Below, piece by piece: positions 48,532 through 56,224 of a stretch of 64,000 nt of DNA. Source of the stretch: Clostridium tagluense (GTDB taxonomy: Bacteria; Bacillota; Clostridia; Clostridiales; Clostridiaceae). Below the pieces are notes generated by a model. The model did no database searches. It saw only the letters and a program-made list of their open reading frames with translations, and had not been told where the DNA came from. The stretch's first letter is position 1. The number at the start of each line of letters is the position of its first letter. The stretch is taken from positions 211,493 to 275,492 of the forward strand of contig NZ_BHYK01000003.1 of assembly GCF_003865095.1 (NCBI RefSeq), read 5' to 3'. Position numbers and translations under genes: made by a program.

Positions 48532-49038
48532 TTAAAACTTATGTATATACTCAATTATTGATTTCTCTTCTTCATCTAACCTTACAACTGCAACTTCTTC
48601 TACTTCGATCTCGAATATCTCATCAAATGTAAACAATGACTTAACGATTTCTTGATGCATCTTCTCATCTCTTAATCTGCCTAATGTCAAATGCGTAAAG
48701 TATGGAATAAACCTATTATGGTGTTCTTTAAGAAGTCCTTCATATAACTTATCATGTATTTCGATTATCTTGTCATTACCTTTCTTCACATCTAGAAAGA
48801 TGTATTCATCTGAGCTTCCAGTTATTCTTCTCATAGCAAGGCTAAACTTCTCAACCCCAACAAGTGACTGCTTAATGTACTTAATTAATTCACTTGTCGT
48901 AATATTACTTTCAAACGGAAATACTAACGTTATATGTGGAGCAATATAGTCAAAAAGTGGGTCATATTTCTCTCGTATTTCATTTATTAACCTGACATTG
49001 TTGAATTGGGGAAAAATTACGATTGCACGACTAAACAT
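48532..49038 (-). CDS. 2'-5' RNA ligase/cyclic phosphodiesterase family protein
   Basis: 168 residues from ATG 49038, which follows GAGAGAGGTAATAG. Two HxT motifs are seen: HIT at 35-37 (APHITLVFPF) and HLT at 116-118 (THLTLGRL), the signature of the 2H phosphoesterase fold. Members act on 2'-5' bonds or cyclic phosphates in RNA or nucleotides. First gene of the cassette array; flanked by R2 (3') and R3 (5'). Confidence 0.88.
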   Translation of the reverse strand: MFSRAIVIFPQFNNVRLINEIREKYDPLFDYIAPHITLVFPFESNITTSELIKYIKQSLVGVEKFSLAMRRITGSSDEYIFLDVKKGNDKIIEIHDKLYEGLLKEHHNRFIPYFTHLTLGRLRDEKMHQEIVKSLFTFDEIFEIEVEEVAVVRLDEEEKSIIEYIHKF

Positions 49039-49098
49039 TCTATTACCTCTCTCTCTATTAATCCGCGGCACGAGGCTGCGATAAACGCTGAATGGCGT

Positions 49099-49171
49099 AT
49101 AACGTTTCTTGTTGCCGACGTTCCTTAACCTTAGCCCGACGGGATTGGTGAAGGAATGTGTCTTGGCGTTG
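49099..49171 (-). repeat. cassette-type repeat R3
   Basis: 73-nt imperfect hairpin. Outer arms AACG/CGTT, middle arms CGTTCCT/AGGAATG, apex CCC-GAC-GGG. Same length as R4 and R5. Lies just 3' of the HD-domain gene and 61 bases upstream of the RNA ligase start. A GTTATGTGA word occurs at 49264. Confidence 0.8.
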
Positions 49172-49312
49172 GTTCATGATTTTCTTGGTTTGAAAGATAT
49201 ACTTGGGTACTTAACTTCTCCTTCTTCAAAGAACTCTCTAGCCAAGGCGAATGGCAACATTTTGTTATGTGACGTATGAAATTGCTTCTTACGAAGCATA
49301 ACTCAAATAAAT

Positions 49313-49951
49313 CTATACTTCACCCTCAACCTCTTTATTCAATCTTTCGAAAAATTCAACCATAAATTGGTGTCTTTCTTCTGCCATTAGTTTTCCTGTA
49401 ATTGTAAATAATGTATCTTTAATTTTTCTTAGTTTAAAATAATATTCTCTATACGCAGTATCTTCCTCCGTATAGGGAAGTGTTTCATCTATTTTTGAAT
49501 TTATATTGTGTACTTTTGCACCTATCTCTCCTGAATAAACAAACGCCCTTGCCAATCCAATAGCACCAATTGCATCTAACTTATCCGCATCAAATAGTAT
49601 TTTAGCTTCCACACTCTCTGGTTTTTTATTTCCCTTAAATCTGTGTGTCTCGATACAATGACAAACTTTATTAATCATAAATTGATCAACATTATATTTT
49701 TTTAATATTTCAAAAGCAATTTTGGCTCCCAATTCTGCATGACAAATCTCTCCTTTAACTTTGTCCTCTTCTTCTCGGCCCACATCATGCAATATAGCTG
49801 ATAACTTTAAAACATCTAAGTCAGCTTTTTCTACTGATGCAATTTTCAGACATAAATTATATACTCTTAATGTATGTTCCCAATCATGGCTTTTTCTAGT
49901 ATTTATCAATATCTTTCTAGCTTCCTGTTCAATTTCTTTAAAATAACCCAT
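49313..49951 (-). CDS. HD-domain phosphohydrolase
   Basis: 212 residues. Metal-binding His22 or His26 (SHDWEHTLRV), HD at 55-56 (AILHDVGRE), and a later HRFKG / FDADKLDAIG pair, as in YedJ-like HD hydrolases. Substrate unknown. GGGGGTA precedes the ATG. Second gene of the cassette array, between R3 and R4. Confidence 0.88.
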   Translation of the reverse strand: MGYFKEIEQEARKILINTRKSHDWEHTLRVYNLCLKIASVEKADLDVLKLSAILHDVGREEEDKVKGEICHAELGAKIAFEILKKYNVDQFMINKVCHCIETHRFKGNKKPESVEAKILFDADKLDAIGAIGLARAFVYSGEIGAKVHNINSKIDETLPYTEEDTAYREYYFKLRKIKDTLFTITGKLMAEERHQFMVEFFERLNKEVEGEV

Positions 49952-50034
49952 ATAATAGATACCCCCTTTTCTAACTGTGTATTAATGTACAAAATCCTTC
50001 GAAGCCCCGCCCTAGCACCAATTTCATATGGCAC

Positions 50035-50107
50035 ATAACGTTTCGTGTTGCCGACATTCCTGAGTCTTATCGCGACGCGCTTGGCGAAAGAATGTGCCTT
50101 GGCGTTA
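50035..50107 (-). repeat. cassette-type repeat R4
   Basis: 73 nt, aligns without gaps to R3 and R5. Apex reads CGC-GAC-GCG instead of CCC-GAC-GGG: both sides of one pair changed together. In the middle stem a G-T pair of R3 is A-T here. Lies 3' of the acetyltransferase gene. Confidence 0.8.
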
Positions 50108-50173
50108 TTTTTTTAATTTTCTTAATTTGAAATGTATACTTGTCAGTATAGTTTGTCCCGCTTCAAGGATTAT

Positions 50174-50812
50174 CTAATCAAGGTGCTTCGCAGGATTGTC
50201 TAAAATTTCTTGAATTGTACTAAAGTATTGTCCAACATGTATACCATCAACCAAAGCATGATGTGCCTGTACAGATATCGGTAACTTAATTTTCCCGTTT
50301 TCCTCAAAGTATTTACCCCATGATATTCTTGGAATGCTATCAACAGGATTCATCTGAATTGGATGAGTTACATTAGTAAAGGAAATCCAAGGAATACTTG
50401 TAATATATAAAAGGTCATCACGCTCTGGTTCATCTTCTATACTTCCATTATTCTTTGCTTTTTGGATTTCCTTTGATGTATTAGTCTTAAAATCATTAAA
50501 TTCATCTATGAATTTTACTGTACAAAAACTAAATACCTCATTTTCAGTCATTACTGTAAAAGAGGGATTTACAGTTTCATGTTCAACCACCTTATCTTCT
50601 CTTATCCTAAATCTAAATTCTTTTATGATGTTTGCTGTTTTTACCGAAGCATACAACATGGATATAAAAAATGGGCTTTCCTTTTCTTTAATGTACCTAT
50701 TAAACCTTGTAATATCAAGATTTCCACAGATATTAAAATGGGGATAATTAAGTTGTTTTAAATAATTATAGTGGTCTTTTCTCTTCCAGTTTTCTATATC
50801 TATAAACTTCAT
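50174..50812 (-). CDS. catA: type A chloramphenicol O-acetyltransferase
   Basis: 212 residues, full CatA length. N-terminus FIDIENWKRKDHYNYL and the active site QAHHALVDGIHVGQYF with catalytic His185 and Asp189 are typical. Acetylates chloramphenicol if the substrate site is intact; many chromosomal homologues have other or no known substrates. Third gene of the cassette array, between R4 and R5. Confidence 0.9.
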   Translation of the reverse strand: MKFIDIENWKRKDHYNYLKQLNYPHFNICGNLDITRFNRYIKEKESPFFISMLYASVKTANIIKEFRFRIREDKVVEHETVNPSFTVMTENEVFSFCTVKFIDEFNDFKTNTSKEIQKAKNNGSIEDEPERDDLLYITSIPWISFTNVTHPIQMNPVDSIPRISWGKYFEENGKIKLPISVQAHHALVDGIHVGQYFSTIQEILDNPAKHLD

Positions 50813-50924
50813 TAGTAATCACTCTCCATAAAAATTTTAATATCTATATTGCACACTATCATACTGTTATAAATAAAAGATATGATAAAATGGAACATAA
50901 ACTTTCGATAAAATATTCTTTCTG

Positions 50925-50997
50925 CTAACGTCTCTTGTTGCCGACGTTCCTAAACCTTAGCCCGACGGGCTTGATGAAGGAATGTGCCTTGGCGTTG
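50925..50997 (-). repeat. cassette-type repeat R5
   Basis: 73 nt, differing from R3 at about ten positions. AACG/CGTT, CGTTCCT/AGGAATG and GCCC-GAC-GGGC stems. Lies 3' of the DUF523 gene. Confidence 0.8.
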
Positions 50998-51047
50998 ATT
51001 CTCATACCCTGTATCATTTAGATAAGTTAACTTACGAATTCAGCAAC

Positions 51048-51464
51048 TTAAAAATTTTCGGAGTCTAATACCCTAATACCTTTTTCAATGATGGCTTCAG
51101 TAAATAAACCATGTCCCTCAATTAAAGTACCATTGAAAGACCCATCATAGATAGTGTTTACACCACAAGTAGGACTTCTTGACTGTAATATTGCTAAATC
51201 TATCTTTTGTCCCTTAATTTTTTCCATTGCAAGTTCTACCCCTTTGCGATATTCTGCATCTACATTCTCACCATTCTCAGACATTACAATGCCGTTTACT
51301 ATCTCAACACATGCCCTTGGGCATTTCATACCTGTCAGCAGTTCAGGACATATTTCAATCACATTATGTCTTTGTATGAATTCAACTACACTTCTATTCA
51401 AATTATTTCCGCCATTATATTTGCAGTTTTGTCCTATTACACAGGCACTTACTAAAATATTCAT
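51048..51464 (-). CDS. DUF523 family protein
   Basis: 138 residues from ATG 51464, eight bases after GGGAG. Starts MNILVSACVIGQNCKYNGGNN and has CPELLTGMKCPR and LQSRSPTCGV, the conserved Cys-containing motifs of DUF523. Function not established. Last gene of the cassette array; R5 lies at its 3' side. Confidence 0.9.
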   Translation of the reverse strand: MNILVSACVIGQNCKYNGGNNLNRSVVEFIQRHNVIEICPELLTGMKCPRACVEIVNGIVMSENGENVDAEYRKGVELAMEKIKGQKIDLAILQSRSPTCGVNTIYDGSFNGTLIEGHGLFTEAIIEKGIRVLDSENF

Positions 51465-51497
51465 GTACATCGCTCCCAACAATTCGGATTTATCCAC

Positions 51498-51860
51498 GCA
51501 TTATTATTGCCAAAACATATAAAGGAGTTACTAATCTCTAAATTAAATTTCATTTTTGTCTAAATTTTAAATTTATCTAACACCTTGCCACCGCTGGAAA
51601 GCGGTTTAGTTCAACTAGTGTCACCCCGACACAAATGTCTGGCTATTCATAAAATATAGATGTATTCCCGACATTGATGTCGTGTATTGTAACTCTAGAT
51701 GATATTTATATATATACTCATTTCAATACGGAACTACCTTTTTCCTGCACGTTTGTAAATTTAGGTAAAAAATAAAGCCTAAAGCCAGATTTCTCTAACC
51801 TCATGCTTAAATTATTTACGTAAGCTATTATTTACTTGTCCTTCCTCTTCATTCCACGAC
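51498..51860. other. gap with three short hairpins
   Basis: No gene. ACCGC/GCGGT at 51592-51607, GTGTC/GACAC near 51618-51633 and CGACAT/ATGTCG near 51677-51690 lie in a row. They are unlike the 73-nt repeats. Confidence 0.55.
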
Positions 51861-52460
51861 CTATCTACCTTCATACTCTTTAACTCTACGATAAAATGTA
51901 GCTTTAGTCATGTTTAGCATCTGCGTAGCCTCAACACCTTTAACTTTTCCATCTTTCCATTGTTTATATATACCCTCAAAACTATCACTATTAACTTCTA
52001 ACTTAGGTCTACCAAACTTTATACCTTTATTTTTAGCACTTACAATGCCTTCCTTTTGGCGTTGTTTAATATTCTCTCTCTCTTGATGTGCTACAAATGA
52101 TAATACCTGTAATATTAAATCACTAATGAATGTACCTAGGATATCTTTATGTTTGGTAGTATCTAATAGCTCCATGTCTAATACTTTAATATCAGCACCT
52201 ATAGTTTTAGTAATATCATTCCATTGTTTCATTATATCCTCATAACTACGACCGAATCTATCAAGTGATTTAATTATTAGTAAGTCTCCTTTTTCTAATC
52301 CTTTTTTCATATATTTATAACCTATTCTATCAAAATCTTTACCGCTCTGTTTATCAGTATATATAAATTTTTCCTCTATGCCTAACTTCTTAATTTCATC
52401 TAATTGCCTATCTAAATTTTGGTCTTTTGAACTTACTCTTAAATATGCTACAGTTTTCAT
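51861..52460 (-). CDS. serine recombinase of the resolvase/invertase family
   Basis: 199 residues. Catalytic serine at residue 10 (YLRVSSKDQN), then DRFGRSYEDI, the long dimer helix and a C-terminal helix-turn-helix (GVEATQMLNMTKATFYRRVKEY). Full length for small resolvases, with no large-serine-integrase extension. Nearest recombinase to the cassette array, but no res sites were seen and a link is not shown. Confidence 0.93.
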   Translation of the reverse strand: MKTVAYLRVSSKDQNLDRQLDEIKKLGIEEKFIYTDKQSGKDFDRIGYKYMKKGLEKGDLLIIKSLDRFGRSYEDIMKQWNDITKTIGADIKVLDMELLDTTKHKDILGTFISDLILQVLSFVAHQERENIKQRQKEGIVSAKNKGIKFGRPKLEVNSDSFEGIYKQWKDGKVKGVEATQMLNMTKATFYRRVKEYEGR

Positions 52461-53029
52461 AGTATCAATCCTTCCTTTATTATCCTTGTGATACTTAATT
52501 ATATAATTTACGCTTCATATAGTCAATACACTTTAGAAACGTTCCAAATATATAATTCTAACTTATTGATACTATACAAACTGTTGATATATGGTATTGA
52601 CAATACTGTTCCATTAAGTATACCTTTTGCGACGACGAATTTCAGAAAGGAAACAATATTTATTCATAATGTTCAAAACTCTCCCCGAATATAGCAGGAT
52701 TTTTCTCAATATTATGCTAGCTTTAATATCACTAATCACTTCACTACTACTTAGTAGGTGTAATTGTACTTTCTATCCACTTTGTATTTGAAAAAGAAAA
52801 AAGACCCATCTCAAAATAGAAATCACTTTCTATTTTTTGAGACAGTCCCTTCTAATATTCATAAATTACTAAATTATCGTAACATTTAATTTTATGTTAA
52901 AACCTTACCCTTTTGTGTGAATATTATATTATTTTTATCATATTTAACATAAATTTCTTTTATGCTAACATTTCTTTACGAACTCCTTATATACTATGAA
53001 ATTTATGCCTTAATGTATAAGATTGTGAA
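52461..53029. other. AT-rich gap after the recombinase
   Basis: No full gene. A hairpin at 52810-52847 (CTCAAAATAGAAA / TTTCTATTTTTTGAG) ends in GAGACAGTCCC, like an insertion-sequence end. Around 52675-52715 a minus-strand frame gives EKNPAIFGESFE then a stop, possibly a gene tail. Confidence 0.45.
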
Positions 53030-53443
53030 TTATTTTTGATTTATATAATGTACAATTTCTTCAAGCGATTTAAAGTATTTTCCACCATTTTTTTCTACTA
53101 ATAGGCCCACGTTGTTAAGTGATTCTATCTGATTACTATCAAATTTTTTATTATTCTCAAAAGTTTCATTTATCACACAAAATATTGCTCCATTTGGTTT
53201 TTTATTACTGAAATCAATTGCTTCTGCTATAGAAAAATATCCATCCATATCTGGGGTTATTACGAATAATCCTAAATTACATACGTCATTTTTTTGTCTA
53301 TATTCTTCTTTAATTGCTTTTTCATTCCAATTTTTTACTACAGGATTAAAATACTCAATCTGTAACATGGGTATTAGTTTTCCTCTCCAACCATACAAAG
53401 GGTTAGTCCCAGTAACAGATCCTCCTAAAAATATTTTTTTCAT
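53030..53443 (-). CDS. nucleoside 2-deoxyribosyltransferase-like protein
   Basis: 137 residues. Start KKIFLGGSVTGTNPLYGWRG, then FNPVVKNWNEKA and ITPDMDGYFSIAEAIDFSN: a Rossmann-like NDT fold (similar to Nuc_deoxyri_tr2), with Glu in the SIAEAIDFS helix as likely catalytic residue. GGAGGAATAA lies before ATG. Such stand-alone proteins hydrolyse or exchange nucleoside bases and recur in defence loci; the next genes are TIR proteins. Confidence 0.82.
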   Translation of the reverse strand: MKKIFLGGSVTGTNPLYGWRGKLIPMLQIEYFNPVVKNWNEKAIKEEYRQKNDVCNLGLFVITPDMDGYFSIAEAIDFSNKKPNGAIFCVINETFENNKKFDSNQIESLNNVGLLVEKNGGKYFKSLEEIVHYINQK

Positions 53444-53517
53444 ATTTATTATTCCTCCTTAAATTCACATCACTAAAACTTTTCCTTTTTTTAAAAAAAC
53501 TCTTTGTTTTATTAATA

Positions 53518-53542
53518 GTAGAATAATTATAAATAATTCTAC
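53518..53542. promoter_or_regulatory. palindrome upstream of the TIR gene
   Basis: GTAGAATAATT-ATA-AATAATTCTAC, ten of eleven positions paired, in the divergent gap between the NDT-like and TIR genes. It could be an operator. Confidence 0.45.
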
Positions 53543-53691
53543 CATGAAACAAATTTATTAAATTATACTATAATTTCCGTTGTTTTACATTTAAATTCTT
53601 TTTTTTAATGTTCAATAATGGTATAATTTATATAGATTGCTATGTAAAATATACAAGTAATACAACTACATTATACGAGGAGGATATTATT

Positions 53692-54102
53692 ATGGCAAAT
53701 CCAAGAGCATTTATTAGTTTTGATTTTGATAATAATGAAGGCCAGAAAAATTATTTTATTGGACAATCGAAAAATTCACGTACCCCATTTAATATTGAGG
53801 ATTGGTCGTCAAAACAATCTTTGACTCAATCTGAATGGGAAAGGATAATTAAAGAAAAAATAAATAAATGCAATATGCTTATAGTTCTAGTTGGCAAACA
53901 GATGGCTTCAGCTACAGGTGTAGTTAAAGAAATACAATTTGCTAAAGAATGTAATGTCCCTATTTTCGGAGTTTATGTAGACAGTGCAACTGCATTAAAC
54001 ACCTTGCCTAACGGATTAGTACGCAGTCGAACAATATCTTGGGGATGGGAAGGAATAGCTTCTCAAATTGATAAAGTAATGACTGAAGGTAAAAATAATT
54101 AA
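53692..54102 (+). CDS. TIR-like (MTH538/DUF1863, ThsB-like) protein
   Basis: 136 residues from ATG 53692 behind GAGGAGG. The frame extends further upstream, but without a binding site. RAFISFDFDNNEGQKNYFIGQ, then a serine/tryptophan-rich loop, EKINKCNMLIVLVGKQ and VVKEIQFAKECNVPIFGVYVD give the flavodoxin-like TIR fold seen in ThsB, the Thoeris sensor that makes a cyclic ADP-ribose signal. The usual ThsA NADase partner is not next to it; a TIR-membrane gene converges on it instead. Confidence 0.82.
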   Translation: MANPRAFISFDFDNNEGQKNYFIGQSKNSRTPFNIEDWSSKQSLTQSEWERIIKEKINKCNMLIVLVGKQMASATGVVKEIQFAKECNVPIFGVYVDSATALNTLPNGLVRSRTISWGWEGIASQIDKVMTEGKNN

Positions 54103-54108
54103 TGTAAA

Positions 54109-54155
54109 AATATTAAAACCTCACATCATTATTGATATGAGGTTTTAATATTTTA
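54109..54155. terminator. bidirectional terminator between the two TIR genes
   Basis: AAAATATTAAAACCTCA pairs with TGAGGTTTTAATATTTT. It serves both convergent genes. Confidence 0.9.
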
Positions 54156-54161
54156 TGGAAA

Positions 54162-55127
54162 TTACATATGAATTACCATTTGCCGTATTATAAAATAATA
54201 ATTAGATATCGCATTGATTATTGGAACTACATTAAGAAAAATAATAGCTAAAAATAAAAAACTATAAATAGCTAAAAAAAGTAGAGGGATTTTTTTTTCG
54301 GATTTGGTGAAAGACCTAAATATTTTCTTGTCTTTGCCTTCACCTAAAGCAACCCATTCAGCAGAAAAAATAGAGACTGGTAAATATTGCTCTAATTTAT
54401 TTAACACTGCAAATTTCCCTGTATTTAATTGTCCATAGGAAATTATTAGACTGTACCAAGATAAGCATAATAAAGCCCCTACAATAGCAAATGTACATTG
54501 ATGTAGGTGTACGTTACTTTTTATTGTGCCTGTAATCAAGCCAAACAGAGAAATTAATACTCCGTTTGCTGTTAAAAAAAATGTATTCATAATTTGTCTT
54601 CTTGCAATAAGGTTTTCTGAAGTCTGTAGTAATAATTTATATTCATCAAATAATATTTTTTTTGATTCAATTGCAATTGCAACATTTGATAGTTCAAATT
54701 CTCTTTTATTAAAAAGAACTTTTTCCATCTTCTTATTAATATTCAATTCAAGTTCAATAATATTATCGAACTCTTCCTCAGTAATAATTTTTATGTCCTC
54801 TACTTCATCTGATACTTCAAAACTATCATCAAGTTTAACTATATAAATTTTTTTCTTAGCTTTTTTAGCAGTCCTTAATTCCCATTTTATATGTTTACTA
54901 TTATGTGAATTTTCCCCTACAATAAATATAACAAAATTCGACTTATAAATCCCTTTTTTAGCTCTTGATTTCCAAGTACATATATTTACACGCTTTGTAA
55001 ATTTCGATTTAAACAACTCATTATATTTAAGTTTTACAAATTTCAATTTTTTATACTTTTTTAATTTATCTATAAATTTATCTATATCAACTTTATCTGA
55101 AAATGAGTGTATTAAAAATACTTTCAT
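54162..55127 (-). CDS. TIR-like domain fused to a three-helix membrane module
   Basis: 321 residues. Residues 1-125 form a TIR-like domain: MKVFLIHSFSDK start, YKSNFVIFIVGENSHNSKHIKWEL (given in part) and KKIYIVKL strands. After a helical linker, hydrophobic segments lie at about 180-201, 211-232 and 280-306, with a conserved-looking soluble loop (KLEQYLP, SAEWVALG) between the second and third. Membrane modules of this layout (SLATT/RipAlpha type) act as effectors that damage the membrane in signalling defence systems; that assignment is from memory. It may be sensor, effector or both. Confidence 0.75.
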   Translation of the reverse strand: MKVFLIHSFSDKVDIDKFIDKLKKYKKLKFVKLKYNELFKSKFTKRVNICTWKSRAKKGIYKSNFVIFIVGENSHNSKHIKWELRTAKKAKKKIYIVKLDDSFEVSDEVEDIKIITEEEFDNIIELELNINKKMEKVLFNKREFELSNVAIAIESKKILFDEYKLLLQTSENLIARRQIMNTFFLTANGVLISLFGLITGTIKSNVHLHQCTFAIVGALLCLSWYSLIISYGQLNTGKFAVLNKLEQYLPVSIFSAEWVALGEGKDKKIFRSFTKSEKKIPLLFLAIYSFLFLAIIFLNVVPIINAISNYYFIIRQMVIHM

Positions 55128-55176
55128 AGATTAGCTCCTTTTTAATGTATCCTATATATATCAATGATAAATTGTA

Positions 55177-55561
55177 AAAAACGGCTTAATGCGTTTATAA
55201 CTTTTGGTGTTTTTTAACATTTTATCGTGTTCAAGCAGATGATGTGATTGAAATATGGTGTCCTGAGTGTGGATTAAAAAGTGAAAATTATTTGACAGAA
55301 TACATGCTAGAAATCGCTATAAAGATGTTTAAAAATGTTACTATGGACATTCTATTTAAAAAAATGGAGAAGTTTGAGCATCAGTTCAAAGGCGGTGGAT
55401 TAACCTTTAATGTGAGTAAGAAACCGAAGCAAAAATTAGAAAATGCTATTGTTTCAGGGATTGACAGTAGGAATATACATTTCCATTTTTATATCGTTCA
55501 TCTTTATTCCTCCATTTCAGTGAAGCCTGTTATTTCCTATTTTATATCCCTGCACTCATAA
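55177..55561 (+). pseudogene. truncated zinc-ribbon-type protein fragment
   Basis: An open frame without a credible start includes RVQADDVIEIWCPECGLKSEN with one CPEC zinc knuckle and then FKGGGLTFNVSKKP. The end runs into the hsdR remnant on the opposite strand. Probably a gene piece left by rearrangement; family not recognised. Confidence 0.35.
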
Positions 55562-56066
55562 GCTCTGCCTGCTTAATAACTATGTTTACAGCCCCATCTG
55601 CTTTTTCAGGAGGATATTTATATTTTCTTAACAATCTCTTAACCATTCTTCGCATAGCTGCTCTTGCTGATTCCTTTTTATCCCAATCTATAGTCTTATT
55701 CTTTCTTATCATGTCAGTTAAATCATGAGCCATTGCTATTAAAATGGAATCTTGCATCTATTCTAGAACTTTAGGGTCAGCTACTAAAGCCTCATAAAAT
55801 GCATATTCCTCTACAGATAAACCTTTCTCTTCGCCTTCTTTTACTGCTGTCACTATTTCTTTAGATAGGTTAAGCAATTCTTGAATTACTTCTGCACTAG
55901 TAATCATTCTATTGTTATATTTTTTCATCAGGTCTGTTAATTTTTTAGAGAACAGCTCTGATTTAACTATATTGCTTCTTTGAAATACTTTTATATTATC
56001 AGCCAGTAGCTTTCTTAACATCTCAGCAGCTATGTTTTTATGCTTCATATTCTTGATACTATTCAT
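55542..56066 (-). pseudogene. C-terminal remnant of type I restriction subunit HsdR
   Basis: Two adjacent frames are one frame broken by TAG at 55758-55760. Upstream part: AAEMLRKLLADNIKVF and LSVEEYAFYEALV. Downstream part: TIDWDKKESARAAMRRMVKRLLRKYKYPP. Together they match the last 170 or so residues of HsdR. The helicase and nuclease domains are absent, and no hsdM or hsdS is seen. The site is a relic of an older restriction system in the same island. Confidence 0.8.
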
Positions 56067-56224
56067 GTACTAAGACTTCTTACTTGCTGTAGTTCCTCAG
56101 CTTTTTAATTCATTTTGACACTAGCGACCAATAACTTCCAGTTATTTTTACGTCCCCCGAGCTTGTACCACAAACTGGAAATTTATGTTTTCTACTCTCT
56201 AGATAATAATATAAGACCTCTATT

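Noticed and set aside
47970..51500. Classical integron with attC sites
   Set aside because: The repeats fold like attC, but the outer boxes do not fit GTTRRRY/RYYYAAC and no tyrosine integrase gene lies in the window. I kept the weaker description attC-like.
51861..52460. Serine recombinase as the enzyme that moves the cassettes
   Set aside because: Adjacent, but no shared site was seen between it and the repeats; stated only as a neighbour.
52800..52850. Complete insertion sequence with GAGACAGTCCC ends
   Set aside because: A similar word occurs near 61085, but no transposase gene lies near either copy.
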